A stretch of 64,000 nucleotides of DNA. Origin: Bacteroidota bacterium. Lineage in GTDB: Bacteria; Bacteroidota; Bacteroidia; B-17B0; Aurantibacillaceae. Positions 52,354 to 60,991 of this stretch are shown piece after piece. The position numbers were made by a program, and so were the translations under genes. The stretch spans positions 62,001 to 126,000 of the forward strand of contig JAAFIL010000006.1 of assembly GCA_013297775.1 (NCBI GenBank), written 5' to 3'. The first letter of the stretch is position 1. Every line of letters begins with the position of its first letter. The notes beneath the pieces were generated by a model. That model saw only the letters and a program-made list of their open reading frames with translations. It was not told the DNA's origin and made no database searches.

Positions 52354-53025
52354 ATGAATAAAAAAATTAATATTGGACTGGTCGAAGATCAGGTTTTGTT
52401 TAGAGAAGGGCTTAAAGCTATTTTACAAACTTGGCCCGATATTGAAGTGGTGTTTGAGTCGCCCGATGGGTTTTCGGTAGAAGACCGTTTGAAAGCAGCT
52501 ACTATTTTACCACATGTAATGCTTGTTGATTTATCGTTGCCACCCCTTGGCACTAGAGAGTTTGGCGGCATTCAGGTTACTCAAATGCTTTTAGAAAAAT
52601 ATCCCGACATAAGAGTTTTAATTTTATCGGCTCATCAAGATGAAATGTTTATTGCACAATTAATTGAACAAGGGGCGCATGGGTATTTGGTTAAAGACAG
52701 CGACCCGCAAGAGGTATATGAAGCCACACGTTCGGTTTACATTAAAGGCTCTTACATTAATGCCCGCACCTTACGAGCCATTCAACATAACATGGGTAAA
52801 AAATTAAAACCCATTAAAACTCACGAAGAAATTACGAAACGCGAAGTCGAAATTTTACAGCTAACCTGCCAACAATTTACTGCCGAAGAAATTGCCGATA
52901 AACTATTTATTAGTGTAAAAACGGTGAACGGACACCGAAATAATTTATTACAAAAAACAGGCTCGCGTAACGTTACGGGCTTAGTTATTTATGCTATTAA
53001 AAATGGAATTGTAAAATTGGATTAA
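52354..53025 (+). CDS. NarL/LuxR-type response regulator
   Basis: 223 residues. Receiver domain (1-125) with E11-D12, phospho-acceptor D59 in VMLVDLSLPPLG and Lys in GYLVKDSDP; C-terminal LuxR helix-turn-helix (about 155-215; TKREVEILQLTCQQFTAEEI, ISVKTVNGHRNNLLQKTGSR). Last gene of the lipoprotein-7TM-kinase-regulator operon. The divergent oxidase/decarboxylase cluster starts only 0.2 kb from the beginning of this operon and is an attractive regulon candidate. No binding site was identified. Confidence 0.94.
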   Translation: MNKKINIGLVEDQVLFREGLKAILQTWPDIEVVFESPDGFSVEDRLKAATILPHVMLVDLSLPPLGTREFGGIQVTQMLLEKYPDIRVLILSAHQDEMFIAQLIEQGAHGYLVKDSDPQEVYEATRSVYIKGSYINARTLRAIQHNMGKKLKPIKTHEEITKREVEILQLTCQQFTAEEIADKLFISVKTVNGHRNNLLQKTGSRNVTGLVIYAIKNGIVKLD

Positions 53026-53037
53026 TATTGGCTTTGC

Positions 53038-55110
53038 TTAATCGGCTAACACCAAGTTTTCCATTCCTACGGTCATTTTCATTAACCCAAATTTGATAAA
53101 AACTTTTTCGTCTTTTATTTCTTCGACCACACCAATTTCGGTTCCATTTAAAATTTTAACCTTGCTGCCTACTTTTAATTTGGGTTTGATGCGTTCAATT
53201 TTTTTCTCGGCATAGCTATCCATTTTCTTTTGTTTGCGCAGGTCTTCTTGTTTGCGTGTTTCGGCGGTAATTCCTGCAATGAAACGCTCTATCACTAATT
53301 TTCTATCTTTCTTTTCGTTCCAATCGTCCATCAAGCGCATGTATTTTAATCCGAAATCGGCCAAACGCGCCAATTCAATTTTACGTTCGCGTTCTTTATC
53401 TATTTTGGTTTGCCAGGTTTGAAATAGGGTGTCGTATTTTTCTTTCGCCATGCGTTTCAAAAATGCTTCGTGTTCATTTTTTTCGAGGGCTTCGTTTAAC
53501 TTGGCTTTTTGTGTTTGCACTTCGCCCAACAGTGTACTTAATTTTAAATTTTCTTTGTTTACACGTTGTTTGGCGCGTTCTATTAAGTATTTCGGAAACC
53601 CAATGCGTTCGGCTACCTCAAAGGTATAACTGCTTCCGGGCTCGCCAATACTCAATAAATACAAAGGCTCTAAACTTTCGACATCAAATAACATGCTGGC
53701 ATTAATAGCTCCTTCTAACTTTTCGGCACGTATTTTTACATTGGTAAAGTGTGTGGTAATAATGCCTAAGGTTTTCGATTCTACTAGCGACTCTAATACC
53801 GTTTCGGCAATGGCGCCGCCTAATTCGGGGTCGGTACCACTTCCAAACTCATCCATGAGTACTAAGCTGGTATCGTTGATTTGATCCAAAATCCCAATCA
53901 TGCTTTTTAGTTTCGCACTATAAGTACTTAACTCGTTTTCGATGCTTTGGGTATCGCCAATGTCCACCAAAATTTTTTCAAAAAAACAAAATTGGCTGGT
54001 TGCTTTTACAGGCACTAACAGTCCGCTTTGAAGCATACATTGCAATAAACCTACTGTTTTTAAGGATATGGATTTACCGCCTGCGTTAGGGCCACTAATT
54101 ACAATGAGGCGTTGCTTGGGCGATAGTTGCAACTGAAGTGGAACCGTTTTTTTTTGGAGTTGTTTATTTTGTAAATACAGTAAGGGATGCCTAGCCTCGT
54201 GTATTGCCAAATGACCCTCCTCGTTTAACTCGGGCAAAACGGCATCTATACGAATGGCATACAAAGCTCTGGCTTTAATAAAATCTAAGGCTTCGAGCAA
54301 ATCGGAAAAGTGGCGCAACTGGCTGGCATAAGGATGCAATGCCTCGCACAACTCTCGTAAGATACGATTGACTTCGCGATGTTCATCAATTTCTAATTCG
54401 GCTACTTCGTTGTTTACACCAATGGTGGCACTAGGTTCTATAAAAATAGTTTTGCCGCTTTCGCTTTTACTGTGCACAAAACCCGTTATCTCTGCTTTAT
54501 GTTCTACTAACACGGCAAGGGTGCGTCGTCCATTAAAATAACTCTCTTCATTTTCACGTAAAAAGCCGAGTTTGCGAATGTCGTTGATGTAGTTATAAAA
54601 CCGTTTATCGCTTTCTCGTCGCTTTTCAGAAATTTGTTTTCGAATTTTAGCCAATTCACGCGAGGCTGAACTTTTTACCGAACCTTCGTTATCAACGATG
54701 CGGTTTATTTCGGTTGTGATAAACGTATTATCGTCGAGGTGCGCAGCCAATTCAGACAAAACGGGTAGTATTTGACGTTTCCCTTTTAAGAACCGAATAT
54801 GCGTGTTGGCCACTTCGGTGGTGCGGCATAATTTTAATAATTGCACCTCCGATAGCATGGCTCCTTGTAAATTTAATAGGCTTACTTCTTTATCAATTTC
54901 TTCAAATTCTAAGTCAGGAAAATACCCCGAAGCCCTCAATACCAATGCCAGTTCGTTGGTTTCGTGTAAACGTTTTAAAACTAAGGCACGGTTAACACTT
55001 GGACGCAATGCTCTTGCTTGGGCTTTGGCACCTTGTGTGTAGCAGTTGTTAACAATACTGGTGATGAGTTCATTAAATTGTAATAACTCTAGCGTTTTCT
55101 CCTCAATCAT
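53038..55110 (-). CDS. mutS2: MutS2-type ATPase without Smr domain
   Basis: 690 residues from ATG 55110. N-terminal connector/core helices (residues 1-310), then the MutS ATPase: Walker A ISGPNAGGKSISLKTVGL, Walker B LVLMDEFGSGTDPELGGAIA, ITTHFTNVK, followed by a long coiled coil (520-610) and a short KOW-like beta domain (KPKLKVGSKVKILNGTEIGV). It ends there; the C-terminal Smr nuclease domain of canonical MutS2 (about 780 residues) is absent. MutS2 acts in recombination control and on collided ribosomes. It converges with the response-regulator gene (12 nt). Confidence 0.88.
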   Translation of the reverse strand: MIEEKTLELLQFNELITSIVNNCYTQGAKAQARALRPSVNRALVLKRLHETNELALVLRASGYFPDLEFEEIDKEVSLLNLQGAMLSEVQLLKLCRTTEVANTHIRFLKGKRQILPVLSELAAHLDDNTFITTEINRIVDNEGSVKSSASRELAKIRKQISEKRRESDKRFYNYINDIRKLGFLRENEESYFNGRRTLAVLVEHKAEITGFVHSKSESGKTIFIEPSATIGVNNEVAELEIDEHREVNRILRELCEALHPYASQLRHFSDLLEALDFIKARALYAIRIDAVLPELNEEGHLAIHEARHPLLYLQNKQLQKKTVPLQLQLSPKQRLIVISGPNAGGKSISLKTVGLLQCMLQSGLLVPVKATSQFCFFEKILVDIGDTQSIENELSTYSAKLKSMIGILDQINDTSLVLMDEFGSGTDPELGGAIAETVLESLVESKTLGIITTHFTNVKIRAEKLEGAINASMLFDVESLEPLYLLSIGEPGSSYTFEVAERIGFPKYLIERAKQRVNKENLKLSTLLGEVQTQKAKLNEALEKNEHEAFLKRMAKEKYDTLFQTWQTKIDKERERKIELARLADFGLKYMRLMDDWNEKKDRKLVIERFIAGITAETRKQEDLRKQKKMDSYAEKKIERIKPKLKVGSKVKILNGTEIGVVEEIKDEKVFIKFGLMKMTVGMENLVLAD

Positions 55111-55261
55111 TTTCAATCATTTTTCGTTGCTTTTGCCTAAGGGGTAAATTGTTGGCAAAGCGTTTTTACAAATTACACCTTTTTTTCTTTTCAAACAATA
55201 AAAATACATTTTTGTTGATTGAGTCAAATGCCTTATTTTTGGGAATAACAAGATACGATAC

Positions 55262-56989
55262 ATGAAAACTGAATTGATTGCTAAATTAGAAGAACTGCTC
55301 GCAAAAGATGCAGGTGAAGTTGCTGCCGAGGTACGCGCCATTGAAAGGGACTATAAAAAATTATGGTCGTTAGCGTTTGAAAAAGCCAAACAAGTGTTTA
55401 TTGATGAAGGCGGAAAAGCTCGCGAATTTGATTATCCCAAACAACCCGAAGACTTGCATTTTGATCGCTTAATGGAGCAATATACTAAATCTAAAAAAGA
55501 AAATGATTTACGTGAAGCCGCAGAGCAAGCCAAAAATTTAGTTATTCGTGAAGAAATTATAGCCAAGATAAAAGACCTCAGTCAATTGAGTGATAATGTA
55601 GGGGCCGCTTATAAAAAGTTACAAGAGTTGCAAGGGCAATGGAAAGAAACGGGTGCGGTGTCGTCGCATAAGTATAAAGACATTCAATCTGAATACAGCA
55701 AGGCCAACGAAAGTTTTTTTTATAACCTAAATATTTACCGTGAGTTGCAAGAGCACGATTTGAAGAAAAATTATGAGTTAAAATTAGCCATGATTGAAAA
55801 ATTCAAATCCATTCAAAGTGTTGAAAATATTAAGGAAGCCGAACGTTTGGTAAAAGTGTATCGTAACGATTGGGAAGATATTGGTCCTGTTCCGAATGAT
55901 AAGTGGGAAACTTTAAAAACCAATTACCGTGCGGTGATGGACGAAACGTATGCCAAAATAAAAAACCATTACAACAGCATTGAAGAGAAACGCGAAGAGC
56001 ATTCCAAACGTAAAAAAGAAATTATTGAACACGTAAAAAGTTTACTTCAATTTGAAAAAGACCCAACGGCTAATGTTTGGAACGAACGTACCGAAGTTGT
56101 ATTGGCTTTGCAAAACGAATGGAAAACAGTAGGGCGTGTTTTGGAAAAAGACAATGAAAAATTATGGGTTGAGTTTAGAGGCGTGTGCGATGAATTTTTT
56201 AATGCGAAAAAAACGTTTTATGGTGGCCTCAACGAAAAATTTGCTGCCAACCGTAAACTAAAACTCGATTTAATTCAGAAAGCCGAAACGCTGCAAAGTA
56301 GCACCGATTGGCAAAAAACAGGATTGGCTTTAATTAAATTGCAAGACGATTGGAAAAAAAATCCATCGGGCGGCGATAAAGAAGAACCCAAATTATTTCA
56401 AAGGTTTCGTAAAGCCTGCAATGCCTTTTTTGACGCTAAGAAAAGTTATTACGATAATTTAGAAGCGGGTTACGAAGGCAATTTGGCCGCTAAAGAAACC
56501 ATTTTAGCGAGTCTCAACGAATTTGTGCCTTCCGAAGATGTAACTACTAATCGCGATACGTTAAAACAATTAGCAACTGCGTTTAATGCAGCGGGCTTGG
56601 TGCCCATGAAAGATAAAAAACGAGTGAACGATGCGTTTTATAATAAATTGGATGAACTGTATGAACAAATGAATTTTAACCGTTCAGAAAAATTAATGAT
56701 GCAATTTAGAAGTAAGTTAGAGCGCATGGCAGGTTCTGATAACGCTTACGATTTATTGCGAAAAGAGGCTGATTTTTTAAAGAAGCAAGCCGATGAAATT
56801 AATGGGCGTATTCGCACTTACGATAACAATTTAGGGTTCTTTAAAAGTGCTAAAGGCAAAAACGATTTTATGAAAGAAATTGAAGATAAAATTGAAGCCG
56901 AAAAAGCCAAGTTAAAAGACTTTGAAAGCAAGCGTCAATTAGTTTTGGAAGAACAAACTAAATTGCGCGAGGCAAATCCTGTAAAGTAA
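55262..56989 (+). CDS. DUF349 repeat protein
   Basis: 575 residues, nearly all helical. It contains about five DUF349 units, recognisable by repeated W-x-x-x-G or I/V-P-x-x-K signatures (LQELQGQWKETGAVSSHKYK, RNDWEDIGPVPNDKWE, QNEWKTVGRVLEKDNEKLW, QDDWKKNPSG) each followed by (F)F.a(K)..y/f. It ends in a long coiled coil (EDKIEAEKAKLKDFESKRQL). Widespread in Bacteroidota. Function is unknown; some relatives are linked to RNA or stress biology. Cytoplasmic. A clean terminator follows. Confidence 0.9.
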   Translation: MKTELIAKLEELLAKDAGEVAAEVRAIERDYKKLWSLAFEKAKQVFIDEGGKAREFDYPKQPEDLHFDRLMEQYTKSKKENDLREAAEQAKNLVIREEIIAKIKDLSQLSDNVGAAYKKLQELQGQWKETGAVSSHKYKDIQSEYSKANESFFYNLNIYRELQEHDLKKNYELKLAMIEKFKSIQSVENIKEAERLVKVYRNDWEDIGPVPNDKWETLKTNYRAVMDETYAKIKNHYNSIEEKREEHSKRKKEIIEHVKSLLQFEKDPTANVWNERTEVVLALQNEWKTVGRVLEKDNEKLWVEFRGVCDEFFNAKKTFYGGLNEKFAANRKLKLDLIQKAETLQSSTDWQKTGLALIKLQDDWKKNPSGGDKEEPKLFQRFRKACNAFFDAKKSYYDNLEAGYEGNLAAKETILASLNEFVPSEDVTTNRDTLKQLATAFNAAGLVPMKDKKRVNDAFYNKLDELYEQMNFNRSEKLMMQFRSKLERMAGSDNAYDLLRKEADFLKKQADEINGRIRTYDNNLGFFKSAKGKNDFMKEIEDKIEAEKAKLKDFESKRQLVLEEQTKLREANPVK

Positions 56990-57008
56990 AGTTTAAACTG
57001 TATCTCTT

Positions 57009-57037
57009 TTAAAAGCCCTGTTTAGACGGGGCTTTTT
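57009..57037 (+). terminator. Intrinsic terminator after DUF349 gene
   Basis: AAAAGCCCTG (57011-57020) pairs with CGGGGCTTTT (57026-57035) around a short loop, with additional T after the stem. It is placed about 20 nt after the stop. Confidence 0.82.
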
Positions 57038-57200
57038 TGTGGTTTGAAAGTAGATTTTTTTGGACTCAGCTAGAGGTTATAATACGTTTCAAAAAAATGG
57101 GTGTTAGCGTTTTTTTAGATTAAATTTAACCATAAACATTAAACCGATACTTTTGCCAAACCTTTATTATGATCGATGCTTCCTGTTATAAGCCATCTTC

Positions 57201-57824
57201 TTACTTCAACGCTTTTACTTTATCCGAAGTAATAATCTGATTGCTCTCAATCACCTTAACTGTTGGCGGTTCGGAGAATTTAAAAGTTTTCAATTCGTCA
57301 ATTAAATCATTAAAGTCGTTACTTGTAGCAACGATAACATTATCAAGTCCAATAACATCTCCACTTTTAATTTTTGCTTTTACACTTTTTGCTTCGTTCG
57401 CTTCAAGCGTTACTAAATAACTCAATGCTTTTCTATGAACGTATTTCAATGCAATTGCTTCTAAGTCGGCTTGTTTGTATCGTTCACGCAAACTTGTCTT
57501 TGCGGAAATACAAATTGGTCCACGCTCGGTGGTATAAAACATTAAGTCGTAAATTACATTTGGAACAAATGCAACTTTTGCACTCATATACAATGGCAAA
57601 ATGTTTTCACGAACAAACAATGTGGCCAAAATGTATTCAAATATTTTTCCATTTAGATTATTGTTTCCTTCAGTGTGTTTTTGAAATGCTTCCCAATAAG
57701 TTGTAATATAGTCAGAAGGCTTTTTATATTTAACAGTCATAAAACTTGGAAACAGGTTATCAAAAATGATTTCCGCTTTATTGTCTTTTCCAACTGTTAT
57801 TCCGAGTTGATTTAATTTATTCAT
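57201..57824 (-). CDS. Type II restriction endonuclease
   Basis: 207 residues. It overlaps the 3' end of a cytosine-5 methyltransferase gene by 4 nt (ATGA), the classic layout of a type II restriction-modification pair. A PD-(D/E)xK-like site is suggested by VIYDLMFYTTE followed by GPICISAKTSLRERYKQAD: an Asp about 14 residues before a SAK strand. GKIFEYILATLFVREN may be the preceding helix with a catalytic Glu. It cuts unmethylated DNA at the site protected by the partner; specificity is not readable. The enzyme appears complete. Confidence 0.82.
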   Translation of the reverse strand: MNKLNQLGITVGKDNKAEIIFDNLFPSFMTVKYKKPSDYITTYWEAFQKHTEGNNNLNGKIFEYILATLFVRENILPLYMSAKVAFVPNVIYDLMFYTTERGPICISAKTSLRERYKQADLEAIALKYVHRKALSYLVTLEANEAKSVKAKIKSGDVIGLDNVIVATSNDFNDLIDELKTFKFSEPPTVKVIESNQIITSDKVKALK

Positions 57825-59083
57825 TTATCTAAAATTAGTTCTAAAATTTTCGCTGCTGTCGCCTGAATTGCAGGCACGGCAACAGAGTTACCGAATTGCT
57901 TGTAAGCTGATGCGTCAGCAACAGGAATTACATAGTTGTCAGGGAAGCCTTGTAGTCTTGCCCATTCTCTCGGTGTCATTTTTCTAATTCCTTCACGGTT
58001 TACTGTCCCCTTTATATGAGTTGTTGGTGTAAAGTCAGTTATACGATTGTCAATTACTAAATTCCTTTCTCGCCCCATACCGCCTACTACAATTGCATTT
58101 GCAATTCCATCATCAGGAATTATTGCATAACCAAAACCATTTCCTCTTCCCTCGTGGCGTGCTTTATGATTTACCAAAGTTTGAACATATTGGGTTGATA
58201 GAAAGTATTTTGTTGCAGGGACTTTTTTTTCTTTTATGTCCGCAAATCTTATTTTTTTATTTGTTGGTTTTGGGTATTCAAATGCTGTTACGCCTGTTTC
58301 CTTGCGGAAACCAACAATATAAATTCGTTCACGATGTTGCGGAACACCAAATTCTTTTGCGTTAATAATTTGAGGTTCGGGAACAAAATAGTTTAAGTCG
58401 TTGCGCAAAACATTTAGGATTGTTTCCAAAGTTTTTCCTTTGTCGTGGCTTCTTAAACCCTTTACGTTTTCAAGAAAAATTGCTTTGGGTTTGTGTTTTT
58501 GGATAATTTCTGCTACATCAAAAAACAGCGTTCCTCTCGTGTCGTCAAAACCACCACGTTTGCCAGCAATTGAAAATGCTTGGCAAGGAAAACCAGCACA
58601 TAAAACATCAAAGTTGTTTGGGATATAATTTTTAACTTGCTGTTTTGTGATGTCGCCAAATGGAATTTCGCCAAAGTTTGCTCTGTATGTTTTTTGTGCT
58701 TCTTTGTCCCACTCGCTTGTAAATACACACTTTCCACCAAGATTTTGCATTGCGAGTCGAAAACCTCCAATACCTGCAAAAAGGTCTATGAACTTAAATT
58801 TGTAATTTGCGGGTGTTGGAAAAGGCACGTTCTCAACTTCAAAAAGTAGCTGTTGTAACGCATCTTCTGCCACTAAAGATAAGTTGTCTTCGTCCTGTTT
58901 GTAAGTTACATATTCCTTTAGAACCTTCAAAGCATCCTTTTTATAATGCTTTGAAACTCCGTTATGAATGTTGTGTAAATAGTGAGTTAAAACAGCTTTC
59001 TTGTCAGCTTTTGGCTCAATAAGTCTAATTTGAAAGCGTTTGCCATCAAACTCGTCTATGCTTATTTTCTCTTCTGTTTTCAT
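57821..59083 (-). CDS. DNA (cytosine-5) methyltransferase of type II R-M system
   Basis: 420 residues. After a 90-residue N-terminal extension the ten-motif m5C order is clear: FIDLFAGIGGFRLAMQ (I, SAM), AGFPCQAFSIAGKRGG (IV, catalytic Cys), FLENVKGL (VI), QHRERIYIVGF (VIII), a variable target-recognition region about 275-370, and MTPREWARLQGFPDNY (IX), YKQFGNSVAVPAI (X). All key residues are present. The N-terminal extension may be a regulatory or DNA-contact domain. It methylates the site cut by the downstream nuclease. Promoter and start lie beside the gap containing repeat copy 2e. Confidence 0.95.
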   Translation of the reverse strand: MKTEEKISIDEFDGKRFQIRLIEPKADKKAVLTHYLHNIHNGVSKHYKKDALKVLKEYVTYKQDEDNLSLVAEDALQQLLFEVENVPFPTPANYKFKFIDLFAGIGGFRLAMQNLGGKCVFTSEWDKEAQKTYRANFGEIPFGDITKQQVKNYIPNNFDVLCAGFPCQAFSIAGKRGGFDDTRGTLFFDVAEIIQKHKPKAIFLENVKGLRSHDKGKTLETILNVLRNDLNYFVPEPQIINAKEFGVPQHRERIYIVGFRKETGVTAFEYPKPTNKKIRFADIKEKKVPATKYFLSTQYVQTLVNHKARHEGRGNGFGYAIIPDDGIANAIVVGGMGRERNLVIDNRITDFTPTTHIKGTVNREGIRKMTPREWARLQGFPDNYVIPVADASAYKQFGNSVAVPAIQATAAKILELILDK

Positions 59084-59450
59084 TAATTTTCATTCAAAAG
59101 CTTAGTCGCAAGTTCGCAAATAAATTGCTAATAAAGCCTTTTTTGTGTTCCAAATTTTCAACACTCTATAAAGTCTGGTATTAGGAGGACTTTAATATTT
59201 CTTGTAGTCTGGTATCGAAGTAAGTATTGATGGTTCGTAAGTTCGTTATACCTTGCTAAAATAGAGTCAAATCTATTAAATCTTCATTAGTATGTGGCCT
59301 TTGGCCAAAAGAAAAGACATAAATCCTGAAGGAAAAAATACAAAGTATAAAAGATAAATGGTTTTCGTGCTAGTCATACATTTATCTGAATCAAATGGTA
59401 TGATTGCTTTAATTAGAATAAAACGCTTTATTAATTAGAAACCCTTTCTC
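59084..59450. other. AT-rich gap before R-M pair, no gene seen
   Basis: No supportable coding frame or RNA. Two short GTCTGGTAT matches (near 59172 and 59206) lie 34 bp apart. The R-M promoter should be near 59090-59150. Repeat copy 2e begins at 59451. Confidence 0.35.
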
Positions 59451-59684
59451 TGTGAGGGATGGAGGCGGCAGCGAGCGCAGGGTGTTTGCCAATTTTGCAC
59501 GAGCGAGGAGGCGACCTTAGGAGCCACCGCAGCGAATTCGGCAGGCTCAGCGCAGGCCGTAGCAAAATGGCAAAACACCCAAGCGACTAAAGCCGACAGC
59601 CCGACCCCCAATTGAAACATCAATCCTCAAAAACAAAATTAGCAACGTATGCGCTTTTACCTCCATCCACTTAACAGGGGGCAC
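59451..59684 (+). repeat. Type-2 hairpin repeat, copy 2e with flank
   Basis: Begins TGTGAGGGATGGAGGCGGCA and ends AGCCGACAGCCCGACCCCC near 59610, with the flank tag TTAACAGGGGGCAC at 59671-59684. Arms 59479-59499 (AGGGTGTTTGCCAATTTTGC) and 59561-59581 (AGCAAAATGGCAAAACACCC) pair almost perfectly although the arm sequence differs completely from the CCAATGCGGG arms of copies 2a and 2b. Confidence 0.8.
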
Positions 59685-59765
59685 AGCATTTTATTATTTT
59701 GAATTAAACCCTTGTTTTAAACCATTTGCTTTCTCCAAACTTGGGTTAAACCAACAATTTTAACT

Positions 59766-59773
59766 TAAATTTG
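59766..59773 (+). promoter_or_regulatory. -7 element (TAAATTTG) of thiL, leaderless arrangement
   Basis: Perfect TAnnTTTG match ending 4 nt before the thiL ATG. Confidence 0.5.
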
Positions 59774-59777
59774 TGCT

Positions 59778-60821
59778 ATGGATTTTGATAATACTTCGCC
59801 TACCGATTTAGCCAGCTTAGGTGAGTTTGGTTTAATTAAACACTTGGCGCAACATTTCGATATTAAACACAGTAGCACCGTTAAAGGCGTTGGCGACGAT
59901 GCCGCTGTTATTGATAATGGTAATTTACAAACCCTTGTTTCGACCGACTTATTGCTGGAGGGCGTGCATTTCGATTTAAGCTACGTGCCTTTAAAACATT
60001 TAGGGTATAAAGCCGTGGTTGTAAATTTGAGCGACATTTATGCGATGAATGGCACACCGCGTCAAATTGTGGTGAGTTTAGGTCTTAGTAACCGTTTTAG
60101 CTTAGAAGCCATTGAAGAACTTTACCAAGGTATGCTTTTGGCCTGCAATAAATACAATGTAGATTTGGTGGGAGGCGATACCAGCAGCAGCCGAAGTGGC
60201 TTAATTATTAACATTACCGTTATTGGTGCTGCCGAAAAGGAAGAGTTGGTGTACCGCTCGGGTGCTAAAGAAGGGGATTTATTGTGCGTAAGTGGCGATT
60301 TGGGCGGTGCTTACATGGGTTTACAAGTTTTAGAACGCGAAAAAGCAGTGTTTAAAGAAAATCCCAAGCTGCAACCCGATTTAGAAGGGAAAGATTATAT
60401 CCTCGAACGCCAATTAAAACCTGAAGCCCGTAAAGATGTGATTGAGCAATTTAAAGCATTGGGCATAAGACCCACAGCTATGATTGATGTGAGCGACGGC
60501 CTAGCCTCCGAAATTCTTCACATTTGCGAACAATCGGGCGTGGGGGTTGATTTGTATGAAGAAAAAATTCCGCTCGACTCGTTAACTTACGATACTGCCC
60601 GCGAGTTTAACCTCGACCCTACTGTTTGCGCCTTAAGCGGGGGCGAAGACTATGAATTACTATTTACCATCCCTTTAGAGGATTACAATAAAATCAAAAA
60701 CTTACCCGACTTTAGTGTCATAGGGCATTTAACTCCCTCCTCAAAAGGGTATCAGTTAATAGCCAAAGCTGGAACCGTTCACCCCCTAAAAGCGCAAGGC
60801 TGGAACCATTTGGGAAGCTAA
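59778..60821 (+). CDS. thiL: Thiamine-monophosphate kinase
   Basis: 347 residues. ATP-dependent phosphorylation of thiamine monophosphate to the diphosphate, the last step of cofactor synthesis. The AIRS-family signatures are present: LGEFGLIKHLAQ, VKGVGDDAAVID, STDLLLEGVHFDLSY, LGYKAVVVNLSDIYAMNG, GGDTSSSRSGL, IDVSDGLASEILHI, ALSGGEDYELLFTI. Start ATG lies 4 nt behind a consensus promoter box. A single gene; thiamine diphosphate made here would also serve the decarboxylase at 47-49 kb. Confidence 0.96.
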   Translation: MDFDNTSPTDLASLGEFGLIKHLAQHFDIKHSSTVKGVGDDAAVIDNGNLQTLVSTDLLLEGVHFDLSYVPLKHLGYKAVVVNLSDIYAMNGTPRQIVVSLGLSNRFSLEAIEELYQGMLLACNKYNVDLVGGDTSSSRSGLIINITVIGAAEKEELVYRSGAKEGDLLCVSGDLGGAYMGLQVLEREKAVFKENPKLQPDLEGKDYILERQLKPEARKDVIEQFKALGIRPTAMIDVSDGLASEILHICEQSGVGVDLYEEKIPLDSLTYDTAREFNLDPTVCALSGGEDYELLFTIPLEDYNKIKNLPDFSVIGHLTPSSKGYQLIAKAGTVHPLKAQGWNHLGS

Positions 60822-60966
60822 ACCTGAACATTTATTCCCTTTTTTTGTTCCCTAATTGGATGTAGGGACTTACTCATTCTAAATTATTTAGCTTGATAAT
60901 TGTTGGGCTTTAATAAGCAATTGTGGTTGTTCCGTAAAGCACTAAAAATAATTTAGAAACATCCCT

Positions 60967-60974
60967 TAAATTTG
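60967..60974 (+). promoter_or_regulatory. -7 element (TAAATTTG) of PKD surface protein
   Basis: Perfect TAnnTTTG match 17 nt before the ATG at 60992. Confidence 0.5.
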
Positions 60975-60991
60975 CGTAGAAATTAATTGAA

